Positions 7,279 to 14,890 of a stretch of 42,518 nt of DNA are shown piece after piece. The stretch lies in IMG/VR virus record IMGVR_UViG_3300023082_000019, positions 1 to 42,518 of that record, one strand, 5' to 3'. Below the pieces are notes generated by a model. It was given only the letters and a program-made list of their open reading frames with translations, searched no databases and was not told the origin of the DNA. Position numbers and translations under genes: made by a program. The number at the start of each line of letters is the position of its first letter. The first letter of the stretch is position 1. Origin of the DNA: a virus.

Positions 7279-7827
7279 TCAGGCCCCCGCCAGGTAGGGG
7301 AGAGGTGCAAAAGGTATGTCGTCTGCGAACTGGTCAAAGTCCGGCGCGACACCGCCTTGTGGCCCGCTGGCGTTCTGATTGGACTGCTGCGGGCGCTGCT
7401 GGCGTGGAGCTGGTGCCTGACGCGCTGCGCTGTCCTGCTGGGATTGGCGGGGGGCTTGTTGCTGTGTGCCCTGGTCGCCTTGTGGACGGCCGCCGAGCAG
7501 CTGCAGGGTGCCTTGCATGTCGACGATGATTTCAGTCGTGTAGCGTTTGACCCCGTCCTTTTCCCATTCGCGGGTCTGCAGCTTGCCTTCGATGTAGACC
7601 TGGGAGCCCTTGCGCAGGTACTCACCGGCGATTTCCGCCACCTTGCCGAACAGTGATACCCGGTGCCATTCGGTTTTCTCGACCTTCTGGCCGGTCTGCT
7701 TGTCGGTCCACTGCTCACTGGTGGCCAGGCTCAAGTTCGTTACCGCATTGCCGTTAGGCATGTACCGCACTTCCGGATCCTGGCCGCATGTGCCCACCAG
7801 AATCACTTTGTTTACACCACGAGCCAT
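7279..7827 (-). CDS. ssb: Single-stranded DNA-binding protein
   Basis: 182 residues from ATG 7827, which has AGGCGG upstream; the longer frame to 7965 has no support. The OB-fold begins [20 protein letters not shown] and contains the family block [23 protein letters not shown] Gln/Pro/Ala-rich linker follows (about 115-160), then an acidic FADDIPF tip that binds partner proteins. Here nine further residues (APLPYLAGA) follow the tip, unlike the free DDIPF end of host SSB. It coats ssDNA in replication and recombination. It is the first gene of the leftward operon, with the ATGTACGCGGATA motif 40-52 bp upstream. Confidence 0.95.
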   Translation of the reverse strand: MARGVNKVILVGTCGQDPEVRYMPNGNAVTNLSLATSEQWTDKQTGQKVEKTEWHRVSLFGKVAEIAGEYLRKGSQVYIEGKLQTREWEKDGVKRYTTEIIVDMQGTLQLLGGRPQGDQGTQQQAPRQSQQDSAARQAPAPRQQRPQQSNQNASGPQGGVAPDFDQFADDIPFAPLPYLAGA

Positions 7828-7866
7828 GTTCCGCCTCTCAAATACGGTTTTGTACGCTGCGCATTC

Positions 7867-7879
7867 TATCCGCGTACAT
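7867..7879 (-). promoter_or_regulatory. ATGTACGCGGATA motif upstream of ssb
   Basis: An exact copy of the 13-mer on the minus strand, followed by GAATGC, which gives a TAGAAT element that could be a -10 box. It lies in the divergent region between ssb and the gene at 7980, so it could control either or both. Confidence 0.7.
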
Positions 7880-7979
7880 TCGGGCCATACGATAAAGGTC
7901 TTTGGTGTGAATAAACAGCGCTTTGTATATCGGTGCTGTAGTATCGCTGGGAATAGCGACAGCAATTGATAAGGGCAGC

Positions 7980-8459
7980 ATGAATATCGAGATTTTTGAA
8001 GGATGCACGACAGTCGAGGAAGCCGTAGATGCCGCGCAGGCTGCGCGCCGGCATCGTTTCATCCTGTACGTGGATCTGCGCTATGACGGCGTGCGCATCA
8101 AGGCACTGAGCGCGTATTCCGAAACGGACCAGGTGAAGTTTGCCAACCAGATGAGTGTGGCGGTGAATGCGCGCAGTGGGATTCCTGAGCGCCTCAGCCG
8201 TCGCCTTGAAGACGTGCTGTCACTTCCATTCGGGTGGTTCGATCAGGATTACCCCGAGCGTGAATTACGCGGCTCGATCGCTCGAGGCACGCGCTTGGCG
8301 AGGAAACTGCGCACACACAAGTTATCGCCCAGGTTCGCGACAATCAGCGTTATGGAAATTATTTCAGGTGCGCCGTCAGGCGAGCGGGGGCTGTCAAAAG
8401 CCCTGTATTTCCGGGCTTTGGCGCATTTGGTGCCGTTGAAAAAAGACAAATCGGAGTGA
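7980..8459 (+). CDS. Hypothetical protein, possible DNA-binding regulator
   Basis: 159 residues from ATG 7980 with AAGGG upstream. The segment [20 protein letters not shown] followed by WFDQDYP resembles the end of the helix-turn-helix domain of phage repressors (RKIEKALGLPxGWxD pattern). The first helices of a normal XRE domain are not evident. It diverges from ssb, a place where a control gene is expected. The stop at 8457-8459 overlaps a further ATGTACGCGGATA copy. It may be a repressor-like or degenerate regulator. Confidence 0.55.
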   Translation: MNIEIFEGCTTVEEAVDAAQAARRHRFILYVDLRYDGVRIKALSAYSETDQVKFANQMSVAVNARSGIPERLSRRLEDVLSLPFGWFDQDYPERELRGSIARGTRLARKLRTHKLSPRFATISVMEIISGAPSGERGLSKALYFRALAHLVPLKKDKSE

Positions 8460-8471
8460 TGTACGCGGATA
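8459..8471 (+). promoter_or_regulatory. ATGTACGCGGATA motif, start of non-coding region
   Basis: An exact 13-mer followed by AAATGC, nearly the same 17-base string as upstream of ssb (GTACGCGGATARAATGC). TAAAAT at 8469-8474 could be a -10 box. A transcript starting here would end at the terminator at 8567-8609 and encode no protein. Confidence 0.7.
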
Positions 8472-8475
8472 AAAT

Positions 8476-8610
8476 GCTTTAGACGACGTTAATGGCCGTG
8501 TGATATACAGCACGCCATATTGGATCACATCCCGTTTCTGCGCTTTTCGTCAAATTGGAGACAAAAAAAAAGAACCCGCCCCACCGACCAGGCGACTTGG
8601 GTTCTTTTTC
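8476..8610 (+). ncRNA. Possible short non-coding transcript with internal hairpin
   Basis: Between the motif at 8459 and the terminator at 8567-8609 there is no credible gene. A hairpin is visible at 8492-8518: ATGGC, a bulged C and GTG pair with CAC and GCCAT around a 10-base loop. A short RNA of about 130 nt is the simplest reading, but the promoter is inferred from the motif only. Confidence 0.3.
8563..8609. terminator. Bidirectional intrinsic terminator
   Basis: AAAAAGAACCC (8567-8577) pairs with GGGTTCTTTTT (8599-8609). Nine A precede the stem on the plus strand, giving T9 for leftward transcripts, and five T follow it for rightward ones. Confidence 0.85.
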
Positions 8611-8907
8611 CACAACTTATGAATACATTCAAGCGGATAGCCATTAGCAGGCTGTGTCGCTATGAGCACTATGGCAATGCCATAAACCTTGGATCAATAA
8701 GCTTTCCTTGCTTTCCCGGTTTCCATAGGATTCACGGGGGTCCAACGTGTTCATAGCCCGACTATACCATACGCAACGCGCGTTAACACGTTCGCGCCTT
8801 TGCGTCACTCCCACGCTTTCAACTGACCAGCCCTGCGGCTGCGTTGGCCTGTACGCGTCTTTTGCTCCACGCAACCCGCTCAAAGCACCCACACATGGAG
8901 GTGCTTT
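8610..8907. promoter_or_regulatory. Non-coding control region upstream of the replication gene
   Basis: About 300 bp without a convincing gene. It holds a small perfect palindrome TATGGCAATGCCATA (8670-8684) and a leftward promoter candidate TGTTAA (8788-8783), N16, TATAGT (8766-8761). The first GCGCG operator module is at 8775-8798. The leftward promoter would place its start at an ATG (8754), giving a leaderless 36-codon frame that ends before the terminator. Its C-terminal half (LWHCHSAHSDTAC) does not look like protein, so a non-coding RNA is as likely. Confidence 0.45.
8775..8798. promoter_or_regulatory. GCGCG operator module 1, upstream of the replication operon
   Basis: AACGCGCGTT (8775-8784, a perfect palindrome) is followed by AACACGTTCGCGCC. 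The same AACGCGCGTTA and CGTTCGCGCCTTTG strings occur in module 2 at 10970. It overlaps the leftward promoter candidate and precedes the gene at 8908, so it could be a two-way switch. Confidence 0.6.
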
Positions 8908-9915
8908 ATGAGCATCGTTCGCGCTGCAAGAAAATCTCAGTTCTACATGCTCCCGGCCTCGGTTATCGAGGACAAACGTCTGTCGTGGGCGGGGCGGGGC
9001 ATGCTGGTCTATCTGCTGAGCAAGCCGGACCACTGGCGCGTCCAGATCAAAGACCTGATCAACCAGACCAAAGAGGCGATCGGGGGGCGTTCGGGCCGCG
9101 ACAAGGTCTACAAGCTGATCAATGAACTGCGCGCTGCAGGATATCTGTACCAGGAGTTCACACGAGAGGGCGGCACCTTCCGGGGCGTTGAATACGAAGT
9201 CTCCGAAACCCCCGACCTTGAGCAGGCGGCGCGTTATGTGGCCAGCCTGGCAGTCAAATCCGAGGAACGTGGCCAGCCCGATCTGGAGCTACCGTTTCCG
9301 GAATTGCCGGAAACGGTCACACCGGATACGGCAACGCCGGTTCCGGCAAACCCGGAAACATTAGATAAGACTGAAAGAGCATTCCAGATTGAAAAAGCAG
9401 AAAAGAATACGGTTGCTCAGCTGGTGCCTGTCGAGCTGGGTGCTGACTCGATTGAAGGGCTGACTGCAGGGCAGCCGGACGACTACCCGGCCAATCCGTC
9501 GGGCAAGACCCATGATGCCTGGCAGGTCTACGCCGTCGCGTACCACATCCGTCACAAGGAATGGCCGGTCTACAACAAAACCGTAGGCAGCCTGATGGGC
9601 AAGATCGTTGACCGGATCGGCGCCAAGGCTCCACTGGCGGCTCAGTACTACGTCCGCAAAGAGAACGCCCACCAGATCGTCACCAGCTGCCACCCGCTCT
9701 CCGTTCTGCTCAAGGATTGCGAGGCCTATGCCACCAAATCCATCAAGGCCCGTCGTGTTGAGCTCAACGAGTCGCGCGCCCACCGCCCGGCGCCGGTCAT
9801 CGTCGATATCCCTTCGCAGTTCATCGCCCCCAAAACCCCCAAGGTTCCGTCAGCTGCTGCCAGTGCTGGCCTTGCCTCCCTGCGCGGTCGTAAAGCGCAA
9901 GGGGCATCAGCATGA
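8908..9915 (+). CDS. Phage replication initiator (helix-turn-helix, lambda O-like role)
   Basis: 335 residues with a strong GGAGGTG ribosome site. The N-terminal 95 residues (FYMLPASVIEDKRLSWAGRG, then YKLINELRAAGYLYQ) form a winged-helix domain common in phage replication proteins. A Pro-rich linker follows (about 125-155), encoded by five 15-bp DNA repeats. The C-terminal half (about 195-285) contains THDAWQVYAVAYHIRHKEWP and may be the helicase-loader contact. It probably binds the origin and recruits the host helicase. The gene carries its own putative origin, as lambda O does. It overlaps the next gene by four bases. Confidence 0.75.
   Translation: MSIVRAARKSQFYMLPASVIEDKRLSWAGRGMLVYLLSKPDHWRVQIKDLINQTKEAIGGRSGRDKVYKLINELRAAGYLYQEFTREGGTFRGVEYEVSETPDLEQAARYVASLAVKSEERGQPDLELPFPELPETVTPDTATPVPANPETLDKTERAFQIEKAEKNTVAQLVPVELGADSIEGLTAGQPDDYPANPSGKTHDAWQVYAVAYHIRHKEWPVYNKTVGSLMGKIVDRIGAKAPLAAQYYVRKENAHQIVTSCHPLSVLLKDCEAYATKSIKARRVELNESRAHRPAPVIVDIPSQFIAPKTPKVPSAAASAGLASLRGRKAQGASA
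9292..9412. other. Putative replication origin inside the initiator gene
   Basis: Five CCG-led repeats start at 9292, 9307, 9322, 9337 and 9352, exactly 15 bp apart: CCGTTTCCGG, CCGGAAACGG, CCGGATACGG, CCGGTTCCGG, CCGGAAACAT. The first two form a perfect inverted repeat (9292-9316). A purine-rich, AT-rich tract follows at 9361-9412. Iterons within the initiator gene followed by an easily melted purine-rich stretch is the arrangement of lambda ori. The 15-bp period also corresponds to a five-residue protein repeat, so the DNA role is inferred. Confidence 0.5.
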
Positions 9916-10319
9916 TCGCCGGCCGACACAAGACCAAGCCCGAGGAACAGTGGTGGCACGACGTGGGCGATATCTGTGGGTGCATCTGCTGCCTGCTCGA
10001 TGGCAAGCCGAGAGACTTCACATTGCCGGCGCACGTCTCGATTCACCACTGCGACGGCCGTACCAAAGCCCATGCCCATTACTTCGTGCTGCCGCTCTGT
10101 GAGGGTCATCACCAGCAAGGCACAGGCGAGAACAAGGCATTGCTGGCGGTTCACGGGAACAAGGCCCTGTTCATTGCCGAGTACGGCCGTGAAATCGAGC
10201 TGGTCGACAACTGCGTGTCGCTTGTGGAGGCGGCCGGCCGCACCGTGCCTGGCGGCGTATACGCTCTGCTGGCCAAGTGGGCAGCGCACCGCCAATACCT
10301 GGAAGCGCAAGCATGCTGA
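9912..10319 (+). CDS. Ref-like RecA-dependent nuclease
   Basis: 135 residues. The block HVSIHHCDGRTKAHAHYFVL, then PLCEGHHQ, with clustered His and Cys, is the signature of the phage P1 Ref family. These are HNH-type enzymes that cut DNA within RecA-formed displacement loops. An early CGCICC motif may bind zinc. In this phage it sits between the initiator and dUTPase genes and is coupled to both neighbours by overlaps. It suggests RecA-assisted processing of replication or recombination intermediates. Confidence 0.75.
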   Translation: MIAGRHKTKPEEQWWHDVGDICGCICCLLDGKPRDFTLPAHVSIHHCDGRTKAHAHYFVLPLCEGHHQQGTGENKALLAVHGNKALFIAEYGREIELVDNCVSLVEAAGRTVPGGVYALLAKWAAHRQYLEAQAC

Positions 10320-10519
10320 GCGACGAGAGCACGTCAAAAGCGAGCACCAAGGCCTGCAGGGGCTGCGGGAATCGCGATTTGATCCTGTTGAAGTCGTTGA
10401 GCCGCAAGCAGTGCCCTGACTGTCGCCGAGTGATCGAGTGGAAGCTCGACACCGATCAATCCCCCCTCAATGGCTCGCACCGTGCTGGCCGCCTGAAACT
10501 GGAGCAAACGAAAGCATGA
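10313..10519 (+). CDS. Small zinc-ribbon protein
   Basis: 68 residues from ATG 10313, seven bases inside the end of the ref-like gene. Two CxxC pairs (CRGCGN and CPDCRR), about 16 residues apart, form a single zinc ribbon. The basic spacing suggests nucleic-acid or protein binding. Its stop overlaps the dUTPase start as ATGA. Confidence 0.65.
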   Translation: MLSDESTSKASTKACRGCGNRDLILLKSLSRKQCPDCRRVIEWKLDTDQSPLNGSHRAGRLKLEQTKA

Positions 10520-10965
10520 ACCTTCTACGCATTGGCGAGCATGACTTGCCGCGCCCGTCCCGCCGTTACCCGACGGATCTGGGTATTGACGTACGCACGG
10601 CCGTGGCCAAGACGCTACAGCCTGGCGAGCGCTTTCGGTTCCCGACGGGTTTCGCCTATGAGTGGCCGCGTCAGCTTGGCGTGCAGGTATGGCCGCGCAG
10701 CGGGCTTGCGGACAAGCACGGTATCGACGTGCTGGCGGGGCTGGTTGATCCCTCTTACCGGGGTGAACTGCAGGTGATCCTAATCAACCACGGCCAGGAA
10801 CCTGTGGAGCTGGATGTCGGCGATCGCATTGCTCAGATAGTGCTGACACGCATCGAGCTGGCTTACCAACTACCGACCATGGACGAGCACTTTACAGAGG
10901 TCGAATCCTTTGAAACCGAGACGGTGCGTGGCTCTCAGGGGTTTGGCTCAAGCGGAAAGAATTAA
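10516..10965 (+). CDS. dut: dUTP diphosphatase, trimeric type
   Basis: 149 residues, the usual length. All five motifs are visible: I, DLGIDVRTA (21-29); II, PRSGLA (60-65); III, GLVDPSYRGE (75-84) with Asp79 and Tyr81; IV, GDRIAQIVL (102-110); V, RGSQGFGSSG (138-147). It hydrolyses dUTP to dUMP and pyrophosphate, keeping uracil out of phage DNA and supplying dUMP. The start ATG 10516 overlaps the upstream stop. It is the last gene of the replication operon; a new promoter module begins 5 bp after it. Confidence 0.95.
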   Translation: MNLLRIGEHDLPRPSRRYPTDLGIDVRTAVAKTLQPGERFRFPTGFAYEWPRQLGVQVWPRSGLADKHGIDVLAGLVDPSYRGELQVILINHGQEPVELDVGDRIAQIVLTRIELAYQLPTMDEHFTEVESFETETVRGSQGFGSSGKN

Positions 10966-10969
10966 CCGA

Positions 10970-11027
10970 AACGCGCGTTAGCGCGAACGCGCGTAAACAG
11001 GTTGGCGCGTTCGCGCCTTTGTGCAAT
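10970..11027 (+). promoter_or_regulatory. GCGCG operator-promoter module 2
   Basis: Two palindromic elements, GCGCGAACGCGC (10981-10992) and GGCGCGTTCGCGCC (11004-11017), follow AACGCGCGTT (10970-10979). TTGGCG (11002-11007) is a plausible -35 box and TGCAAT/AATCAT near 11022-11030 a weak -10. The inner palindrome falls in the promoter spacer, so a bound repressor would block polymerase. Confidence 0.6.
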
Positions 11028-11039
11028 CATTGCCGGGCA

Positions 11040-11051
11040 AATCAGCCAGAG
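11040..11051 (+). promoter_or_regulatory. Leader site complementary to the small RNA (target 1)
   Basis: ATCAGCCAGA at 11041-11050 ends nine bases before ATG 11060. Its AGAG end is the only Shine-Dalgarno-like sequence for that start, so pairing would cover the ribosome site. Confidence 0.5.
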
Positions 11052-11059
11052 TTATCGAT

Positions 11060-11416
11060 ATGCCCAACCTTCCGATTGTTTTCAGTCCTATGAGCGCCAA
11101 GTTTTTGGCCGACAGGATGCGTTTTCTGGGGAATGCCGACCTGTTGGCAGACACCTACGAATTCAACCCGCCCGAGGGGTTCAACGCTGAATCCTGGGCG
11201 GATGCCGCACAGGCGATGACCGAAGCGCTACAGACCGGCAAGGCCATCGAGCCCACGGCCTGCAATGTGGAGCTGCTGGTGGAATCGCTCGAGGGAAATC
11301 GCTTGATCGGGCTTTGTGCCGCGAACAAGCGCACGGGATTGACTGAGGTGGCCAACCTGATTGCCAGACGGCTTGAGGCGTATGTCGGGCGCCCGGTTCG
11401 GCCGGAGCTCACCTGA
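11060..11416 (+). CDS. Hypothetical protein, first gene of the module 2 operon
   Basis: 118 residues from ATG 11060, chosen over 11021 because the promoter and leader motif lie between them. The protein is mixed alpha/beta without recognised domains (LADRMRFLGNADLLADTYEF; C-terminal helix VANLIARRLEAYVG). It heads a run of coupled genes reaching 12705. TGATG coupling links it to the next gene. Confidence 0.65.
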   Translation: MPNLPIVFSPMSAKFLADRMRFLGNADLLADTYEFNPPEGFNAESWADAAQAMTEALQTGKAIEPTACNVELLVESLEGNRLIGLCAANKRTGLTEVANLIARRLEAYVGRPVRPELT

Positions 11417-11715
11417 TGGGGATTCTTGATGGCGATATCGCGCTGGGAAGTGCGGCCATCGATACCCCGATCGGCACGATGCTGTTCACCGTCAGTTCCA
11501 CGTCCAGCGTGTTGGCTGGGGAGGATGGGCGGAATTTTGTAGCGGTCGCTCACCACCCGGAATCTGGAGTGATGACGGTCGGTAAAAGCGGGAATGAGAA
11601 GGGCGCAGAAGGCTACCGCCGAGCTTGCGCGAATGCTGCCGAATCGTTGTGGTGGAGCATGCAGGAAAACACGAAATTCAAACGGATGCTCGAGGCTACA
11701 CGCTATGAAGAATGA
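11416..11715 (+). CDS. Hypothetical protein
   Basis: 99 residues, coupled by TGATG to the gene before and overlapping the next by 11 bases. Strand-rich N-terminus (IGTMLFTVSSTSSVLAG), then a basic helix with two adjacent Trp (SLWWSMQENTKFKRML). No family is recognised. Confidence 0.6.
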   Translation: MGILDGDIALGSAAIDTPIGTMLFTVSSTSSVLAGEDGRNFVAVAHHPESGVMTVGKSGNEKGAEGYRRACANAAESLWWSMQENTKFKRMLEATRYEE

Positions 11716-12349
11716 AGGAATCGACTGGGTCAGGGTGATGCGTGACCCCGAGCGTTTTGCCTTGGAGGTGGTGACCGTCGACGGTGACCAGTACATGAGG
11801 CTTGAGCACCTCCGAACGGGGCTCAAAGTCTCCATTGTGGTGGGCCTTCTTTGCGAGCAGACCCGGCTGTCGTACGAGAAAACGCTGTGTGATCAGCTGG
11901 CGTTCAAGTTCACGGACGCCAAACTGCTCGAGCACGGCAAACACCCGTTCGCCTGCCAAGTTCGTTGCGTCTACGCCAATCAGCTGCTCGAAGTGATCGC
12001 CAAACACGGGCGCCGTTTCTTCTACTGCCCTAAGACCGAACGGGTGGCGCGCCTGGTGTACGACACCAAGGTGCACCTGATCGATGCCAAGACGGGCACC
12101 AAAATCGTATTGCGCAACAACGGGAGTTGGACGGGTTTCAGCCACGGCGGAACCCTGCGCGAGCTGGTGACGATGATGCGTGACTACGTGACGAAGGGTA
12201 CCCGCATCGGGATGCACTTCATTGGCATGGAGCGCACTTTCGGCGACGGCAATATCTGGGGCTATCCCGCTGATGCCCTGCAGGCGTGCCGTGAGGCTGC
12301 GAGCCTACTGCCCATCACCACACCCCACGAAAAGGAGCGCGCAGCGTGA
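11705..12349 (+). CDS. Hypothetical protein, 214 residues
   Basis: Starts at ATG 11705 inside the previous gene. No domain is recognised. The visible traits are a mostly beta N-terminal half with paired aromatic residues (GRRFFYCPKTERVARLVYDT), a Gly-rich turn (GSWTGFSHGG) and a final helical segment. Length and steady codon use support a real gene. GTGA coupling leads into the VVA0879-type gene. Confidence 0.65.
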   Translation: MKNEGIDWVRVMRDPERFALEVVTVDGDQYMRLEHLRTGLKVSIVVGLLCEQTRLSYEKTLCDQLAFKFTDAKLLEHGKHPFACQVRCVYANQLLEVIAKHGRRFFYCPKTERVARLVYDTKVHLIDAKTGTKIVLRNNGSWTGFSHGGTLRELVTMMRDYVTKGTRIGMHFIGMERTFGDGNIWGYPADALQACREAASLLPITTPHEKERAA

Positions 12350-12705
12350 ACGGCCGTCGTGAAATTTCCCTCGAGCAGTTCCAGGCCGAGTACCTGGCAC
12401 AAGCCCCCGATCGCGAAGACGTGGTGTTTGTCTGCCCTCAGTGCAAAACGCTGCAGAGCGGTCGCGACTTCATCAACGCCGGCGTGGGCGATGAAATGGA
12501 TGATCTGGAGTTCCGCCTGGGCGTCTCGTGCCTTGGCCGCTACGTGAAAGGGGCGGGCTGTGACCTGACCTTGGGCGGCCTGGACGTGCACACCTTGTCG
12601 ATCGTCCTCCCGGACCATTCAACGGTTGCGCACTTTGAGCTGGCCAGCCCCGAAGCGGCCGCCGAGCACCGAGCGCTCCAAGCGGCGAAAGCCCTGGAAC
12701 AGTAA
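12346..12705 (+). CDS. VVA0879-type phage protein
   Basis: 119 residues, GTG start overlapping the upstream stop (GTGA). The pattern FVCPQCK at about 28-34, a short spacer, then GVSCLGRYV (about 59-67) matches the small VVA0879 family carried by many phages, with Cys residues likely binding zinc. No biochemical role is established for the family. It is the last gene of its run; a strong hairpin follows. Confidence 0.65.
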   Translation: MNGRREISLEQFQAEYLAQAPDREDVVFVCPQCKTLQSGRDFINAGVGDEMDDLEFRLGVSCLGRYVKGAGCDLTLGGLDVHTLSIVLPDHSTVAHFELASPEAAAEHRALQAAKALEQ

Positions 12706-12712
12706 TTCTCAC

Positions 12713-12741
12713 CGCACGCTGGCGCCGATCGCCGGCGTGCG
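12713..12741. other. Strong hairpin between operons
   Basis: CGCACGC (12713-12719) pairs with GCGTGCG (12735-12741), continued inward by TGGCG/CGCCG with one wobble, around a CCGAT loop. No T-run follows, so it is an RNA processing or attenuation structure, or an operator for the Arc-type gene just downstream, rather than a plain terminator. Confidence 0.5.
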
Positions 12742-12770
12742 TAAACCAAATTTGTACAGGATGTTTTCCG

Positions 12771-13067
12771 ATGACCCAGAAAAATAACGCCCCTTCGCGC
12801 ACTGCTGACAAATTCGTGATGCGCCTGCCTGACGGTATGCGTCCGAGGGTCGAGGAACTGGCCAAGCTGGAACATCGCTCGATGAACAGTTTCATCATTG
12901 CAGCGGTTGAAGAAAAGATCGGCCGGGGCGAGCGCCAGGAGCTGCTGTTGAATGCGCTGCAGCTGGCGCTTAAAGGCGAGTTGCGCAATTCCGACGCGGC
13001 TCAATCCGTTGATCGCATCCTGGAGAAGCTGAAACAGGCGCTGCCAGCCTCCAAGGTGCTGCAATGA
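12771..13067 (+). CDS. Arc-family ribbon-helix-helix DNA-binding protein
   Basis: 98 residues. The N-terminal half reads [20 protein letters not shown] then [16 protein letters not shown], the beta strand and two helices of Arc/MetJ-type repressors. The C-terminal helix (about 52-95) may carry oligomerisation. Such proteins bind short operator repeats as dimers of dimers, so this is a candidate reader of one of the repeat families in this genome. It overlaps the next gene by four bases. Confidence 0.85.
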   Translation: MTQKNNAPSRTADKFVMRLPDGMRPRVEELAKLEHRSMNSFIIAAVEEKIGRGERQELLLNALQLALKGELRNSDAAQSVDRILEKLKQALPASKVLQ

Positions 13068-13486
13068 CGACAGAGCAGTTCATCAGGGATGCCGCGGCCC
13101 GTGGGTGGTCGCGGGCTCAGACCGGTGCCGCGCTGCAGATTTCAATGGGCAAGATGCGATTGATCCTTGAGCTGCTGCCGGATGTGGTGTGGCCGGCGCC
13201 GAACAAATCGATGCTGACCCGCCAAGCCCGTGAAGCGGCCCGCGGCCATTGCTCGCCTGCGCAACGTTCGCACCTGGCAGATATGCGGCGCCGGCAAACA
13301 CGCACCACCTATGAGGTAGGTGGGCGCACTGGCACGCTCACAGAGCTGGCAGCCTTCGCGCCGGTGCCTATCTGTACGATCCGGCGCCGCTTGAGCAAGG
13401 GCATGCCGCGTGAACTGGCATTCACCCTGCCGCCGATCCCGGCACAGCTGCGCCGCCAGGCTAAAACACTGGGTATCAGCGTATGA
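13064..13486 (+). CDS. Putative helix-turn-helix regulator
   Basis: 140 residues. Two HTH-like stretches are visible: [18 protein letters not shown] near the start (about 10-27), and a second around [20 protein letters not shown] (about 87-106) where a basic recognition helix ends in RRRL. Both fit homeodomain-like or resolvase-type DNA binding. It is coupled to the Arc gene upstream and the ASCH gene downstream (ATGA). Confidence 0.6.
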   Translation: MTTEQFIRDAAARGWSRAQTGAALQISMGKMRLILELLPDVVWPAPNKSMLTRQAREAARGHCSPAQRSHLADMRRRQTRTTYEVGGRTGTLTELAAFAPVPICTIRRRLSKGMPRELAFTLPPIPAQLRRQAKTLGISV

Positions 13487-13896
13487 AGGCCCTGAGCATT
13501 CGTCAGCCGTGGGCGTGGCTGATCATCCATAGCCCGGATTTCAAGGACATTGAAAACCGCACCTGGCACACCAAGTTTCGGGGCCGATTCCTTGTACATG
13601 CCTCCGCTGGCATGACTCGCAAAGAATGGGGTGAGGCTTACCAGTTCTGTCTGGAGTCGGGTGCGATGAACCCCCCTTTCGACCTCCCTGAATACGACCA
13701 GCTGCAGCGTGGCGGCATCATCGGATCCGTCGAGCTGGTCGACAGCCTCGATACGAGCGACTCGCCCTGGTACATGGGGCAGAAAGGTTTTCTGCTGCGT
13801 GATCCCAAGCCGTTGCCCTTTACCCCCTACAAGGGGCAGCTGGGTTTCTTTGAAGTAGATCCCCAGGCGCTGGGGCTGGATGTGGCCAATGTCTGA
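13483..13896 (+). CDS. ASCH domain protein
   Basis: 137 residues with the classic opening LSIRQPWAWLII, then KDIENRTW, FRGRFLVHAS, and GGIIGSVELVD. ASCH domains bind RNA or small modified nucleotides; some members are N4-acetylcytidine hydrolases or RNases. Its catalytic or binding pocket cannot be judged by eye. The final residues overlap the start of the DUF2786 gene. Confidence 0.85.
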   Translation: MKALSIRQPWAWLIIHSPDFKDIENRTWHTKFRGRFLVHASAGMTRKEWGEAYQFCLESGAMNPPFDLPEYDQLQRGGIIGSVELVDSLDTSDSPWYMGQKGFLLRDPKPLPFTPYKGQLGFFEVDPQALGLDVANV

Positions 13897-14686
13897 ATTC
13901 GACCCTAAAGAGCTTGAGCGGATCATCCGCAAGATCAAGCATTGCCTGGCGCTGTCCCAGAGCGCCAACGAGCACGAAGCGGCGACCGCGATGCGCCAGG
14001 CTCAAAGCCTGATGCAGAAGTACCGTCTGACTGAGCTGGACGTGCACCTGAGCGATATCGGCAAGTCCGAGGCAGAGAAGGCCGCGGCCACTCGCCCGGC
14101 ATGGGAAAAGGATCTGGCGGGGCTGGTGGCGTCTGCCTTTGGCTGCAGGTCGTTCACCTTTCGCAATTGGTGCAGCAAGCGTCTGCTGGTGCTCGAGCGA
14201 TCTGTATTCGTCGGAGTGAGCCCCTCGCACGAAATCGCCAAGTACGCCTATGACACGCTGCTGACCAAGGTGACGTTCGCGCGCAAGCAGTTCATGGCCG
14301 ACATCCGTGCCGGGCGTGTGCGGCCCGCCAAGTACAGCGCCGAAACCCGTGGTAACCACTTCGCCCTGGCGTGGGTGTCGGCCGTGCATCACAAGCTTGA
14401 GGCGCTGGTGCCTGAGACGGACGAACTGACCCCGAGTGAAAGCCAGGCACTGATCGTTTCTCAGACTCAGGAAAACGCCTTGATCGATCAGTTCATGCAC
14501 CAGCTCACCAACGGCGCGGGCGTGGGGAAATCGCGCGCGGGCAAGATGGCCAAGCCTAATACGTCGGATCTGCTGGCGGGCTTTCAGGCGGGCGGTGAAG
14601 TCGAACTGAATCATGGGGTGGGTACCGCCACTGCTCAGCCGTTGGCGATTGGCCGCGGGGCACCAGAGCAGGGGAGTTTCCTGTAA
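13889..14686 (+). CDS. DUF2786 domain protein
   Basis: 265 residues from ATG 13889. The N-terminal segment (IIRKIKHCLALSQSANEHEA then AMRQAQSLMQKYRLTELD) is the DUF2786 signature found in phage and bacterial proteins of unknown function. A middle region has VGVSPSHEIAKYAYDTLL and a basic stretch. It is the last gene before module 3. It may be a DNA-associated scaffold, but nothing proves it. Confidence 0.75.
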   Translation: MSEFDPKELERIIRKIKHCLALSQSANEHEAATAMRQAQSLMQKYRLTELDVHLSDIGKSEAEKAAATRPAWEKDLAGLVASAFGCRSFTFRNWCSKRLLVLERSVFVGVSPSHEIAKYAYDTLLTKVTFARKQFMADIRAGRVRPAKYSAETRGNHFALAWVSAVHHKLEALVPETDELTPSESQALIVSQTQENALIDQFMHQLTNGAGVGKSRAGKMAKPNTSDLLAGFQAGGEVELNHGVGTATAQPLAIGRGAPEQGSFL

Positions 14687-14744
14687 GAGCCCGTAAACAG
14701 GCCCTTTCGGCGGTATTTGGCTGGGTCATAATACGCAACACAAA

Positions 14745-14802
14745 GGCGCGAACGCGCGTACGCACTAAAACAGGTTTGCGCGTACGCGCGTTCATGTATG
14801 AT
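14745..14802 (+). promoter_or_regulatory. GCGCG operator-promoter module 3
   Basis: The elements are GGCGCGAACGCGCG (14745-14758) and a perfect palindrome GCGCGTACGCGC (14778-14789). TTTGCG (14775-14780), 16 bp and TATGAT (14797-14802) form a credible promoter with the palindrome in its spacer. Confidence 0.7.
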
Positions 14803-14811
14803 GATTCGGCA

Positions 14812-14823
14812 ATCAGCCAGATA
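14812..14823 (+). promoter_or_regulatory. Leader site complementary to the small RNA (target 2)
   Basis: ATCAGCCAGATA is a 12-base exact complement of 6096-6107 in the small RNA. It lies between the promoter and the AGGAAG ribosome site of the leader peptide at 14837. Confidence 0.5.
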
Positions 14824-14836
14824 CAGGAAGCACCCC

Positions 14837-14890
14837 ATGTACACAGATATTTGCAGTCCGGCCGCCAGCGCCGGAAAGGGGGCGCGATGA
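14837..14890 (+). CDS. 17-residue leader peptide
   Basis: ATG 14837 has AGGAAG seven bases upstream and encodes MYTDICSPAASAGKGAR. Its stop overlaps the start of the 300-residue gene as ATGA (14887-14890), and that gene has no strong ribosome site other than GGGGGCG. Translation of the larger protein therefore probably depends on this leader, which is also where small RNA pairing would act. Confidence 0.55.
   Translation: MYTDICSPAASAGKGAR

Noticed and set aside
8520-8756. Rightward 78-codon frame in the control region
   Set aside because: It starts before and runs through the terminator at 8567-8609, has no ribosome site and unlikely composition.
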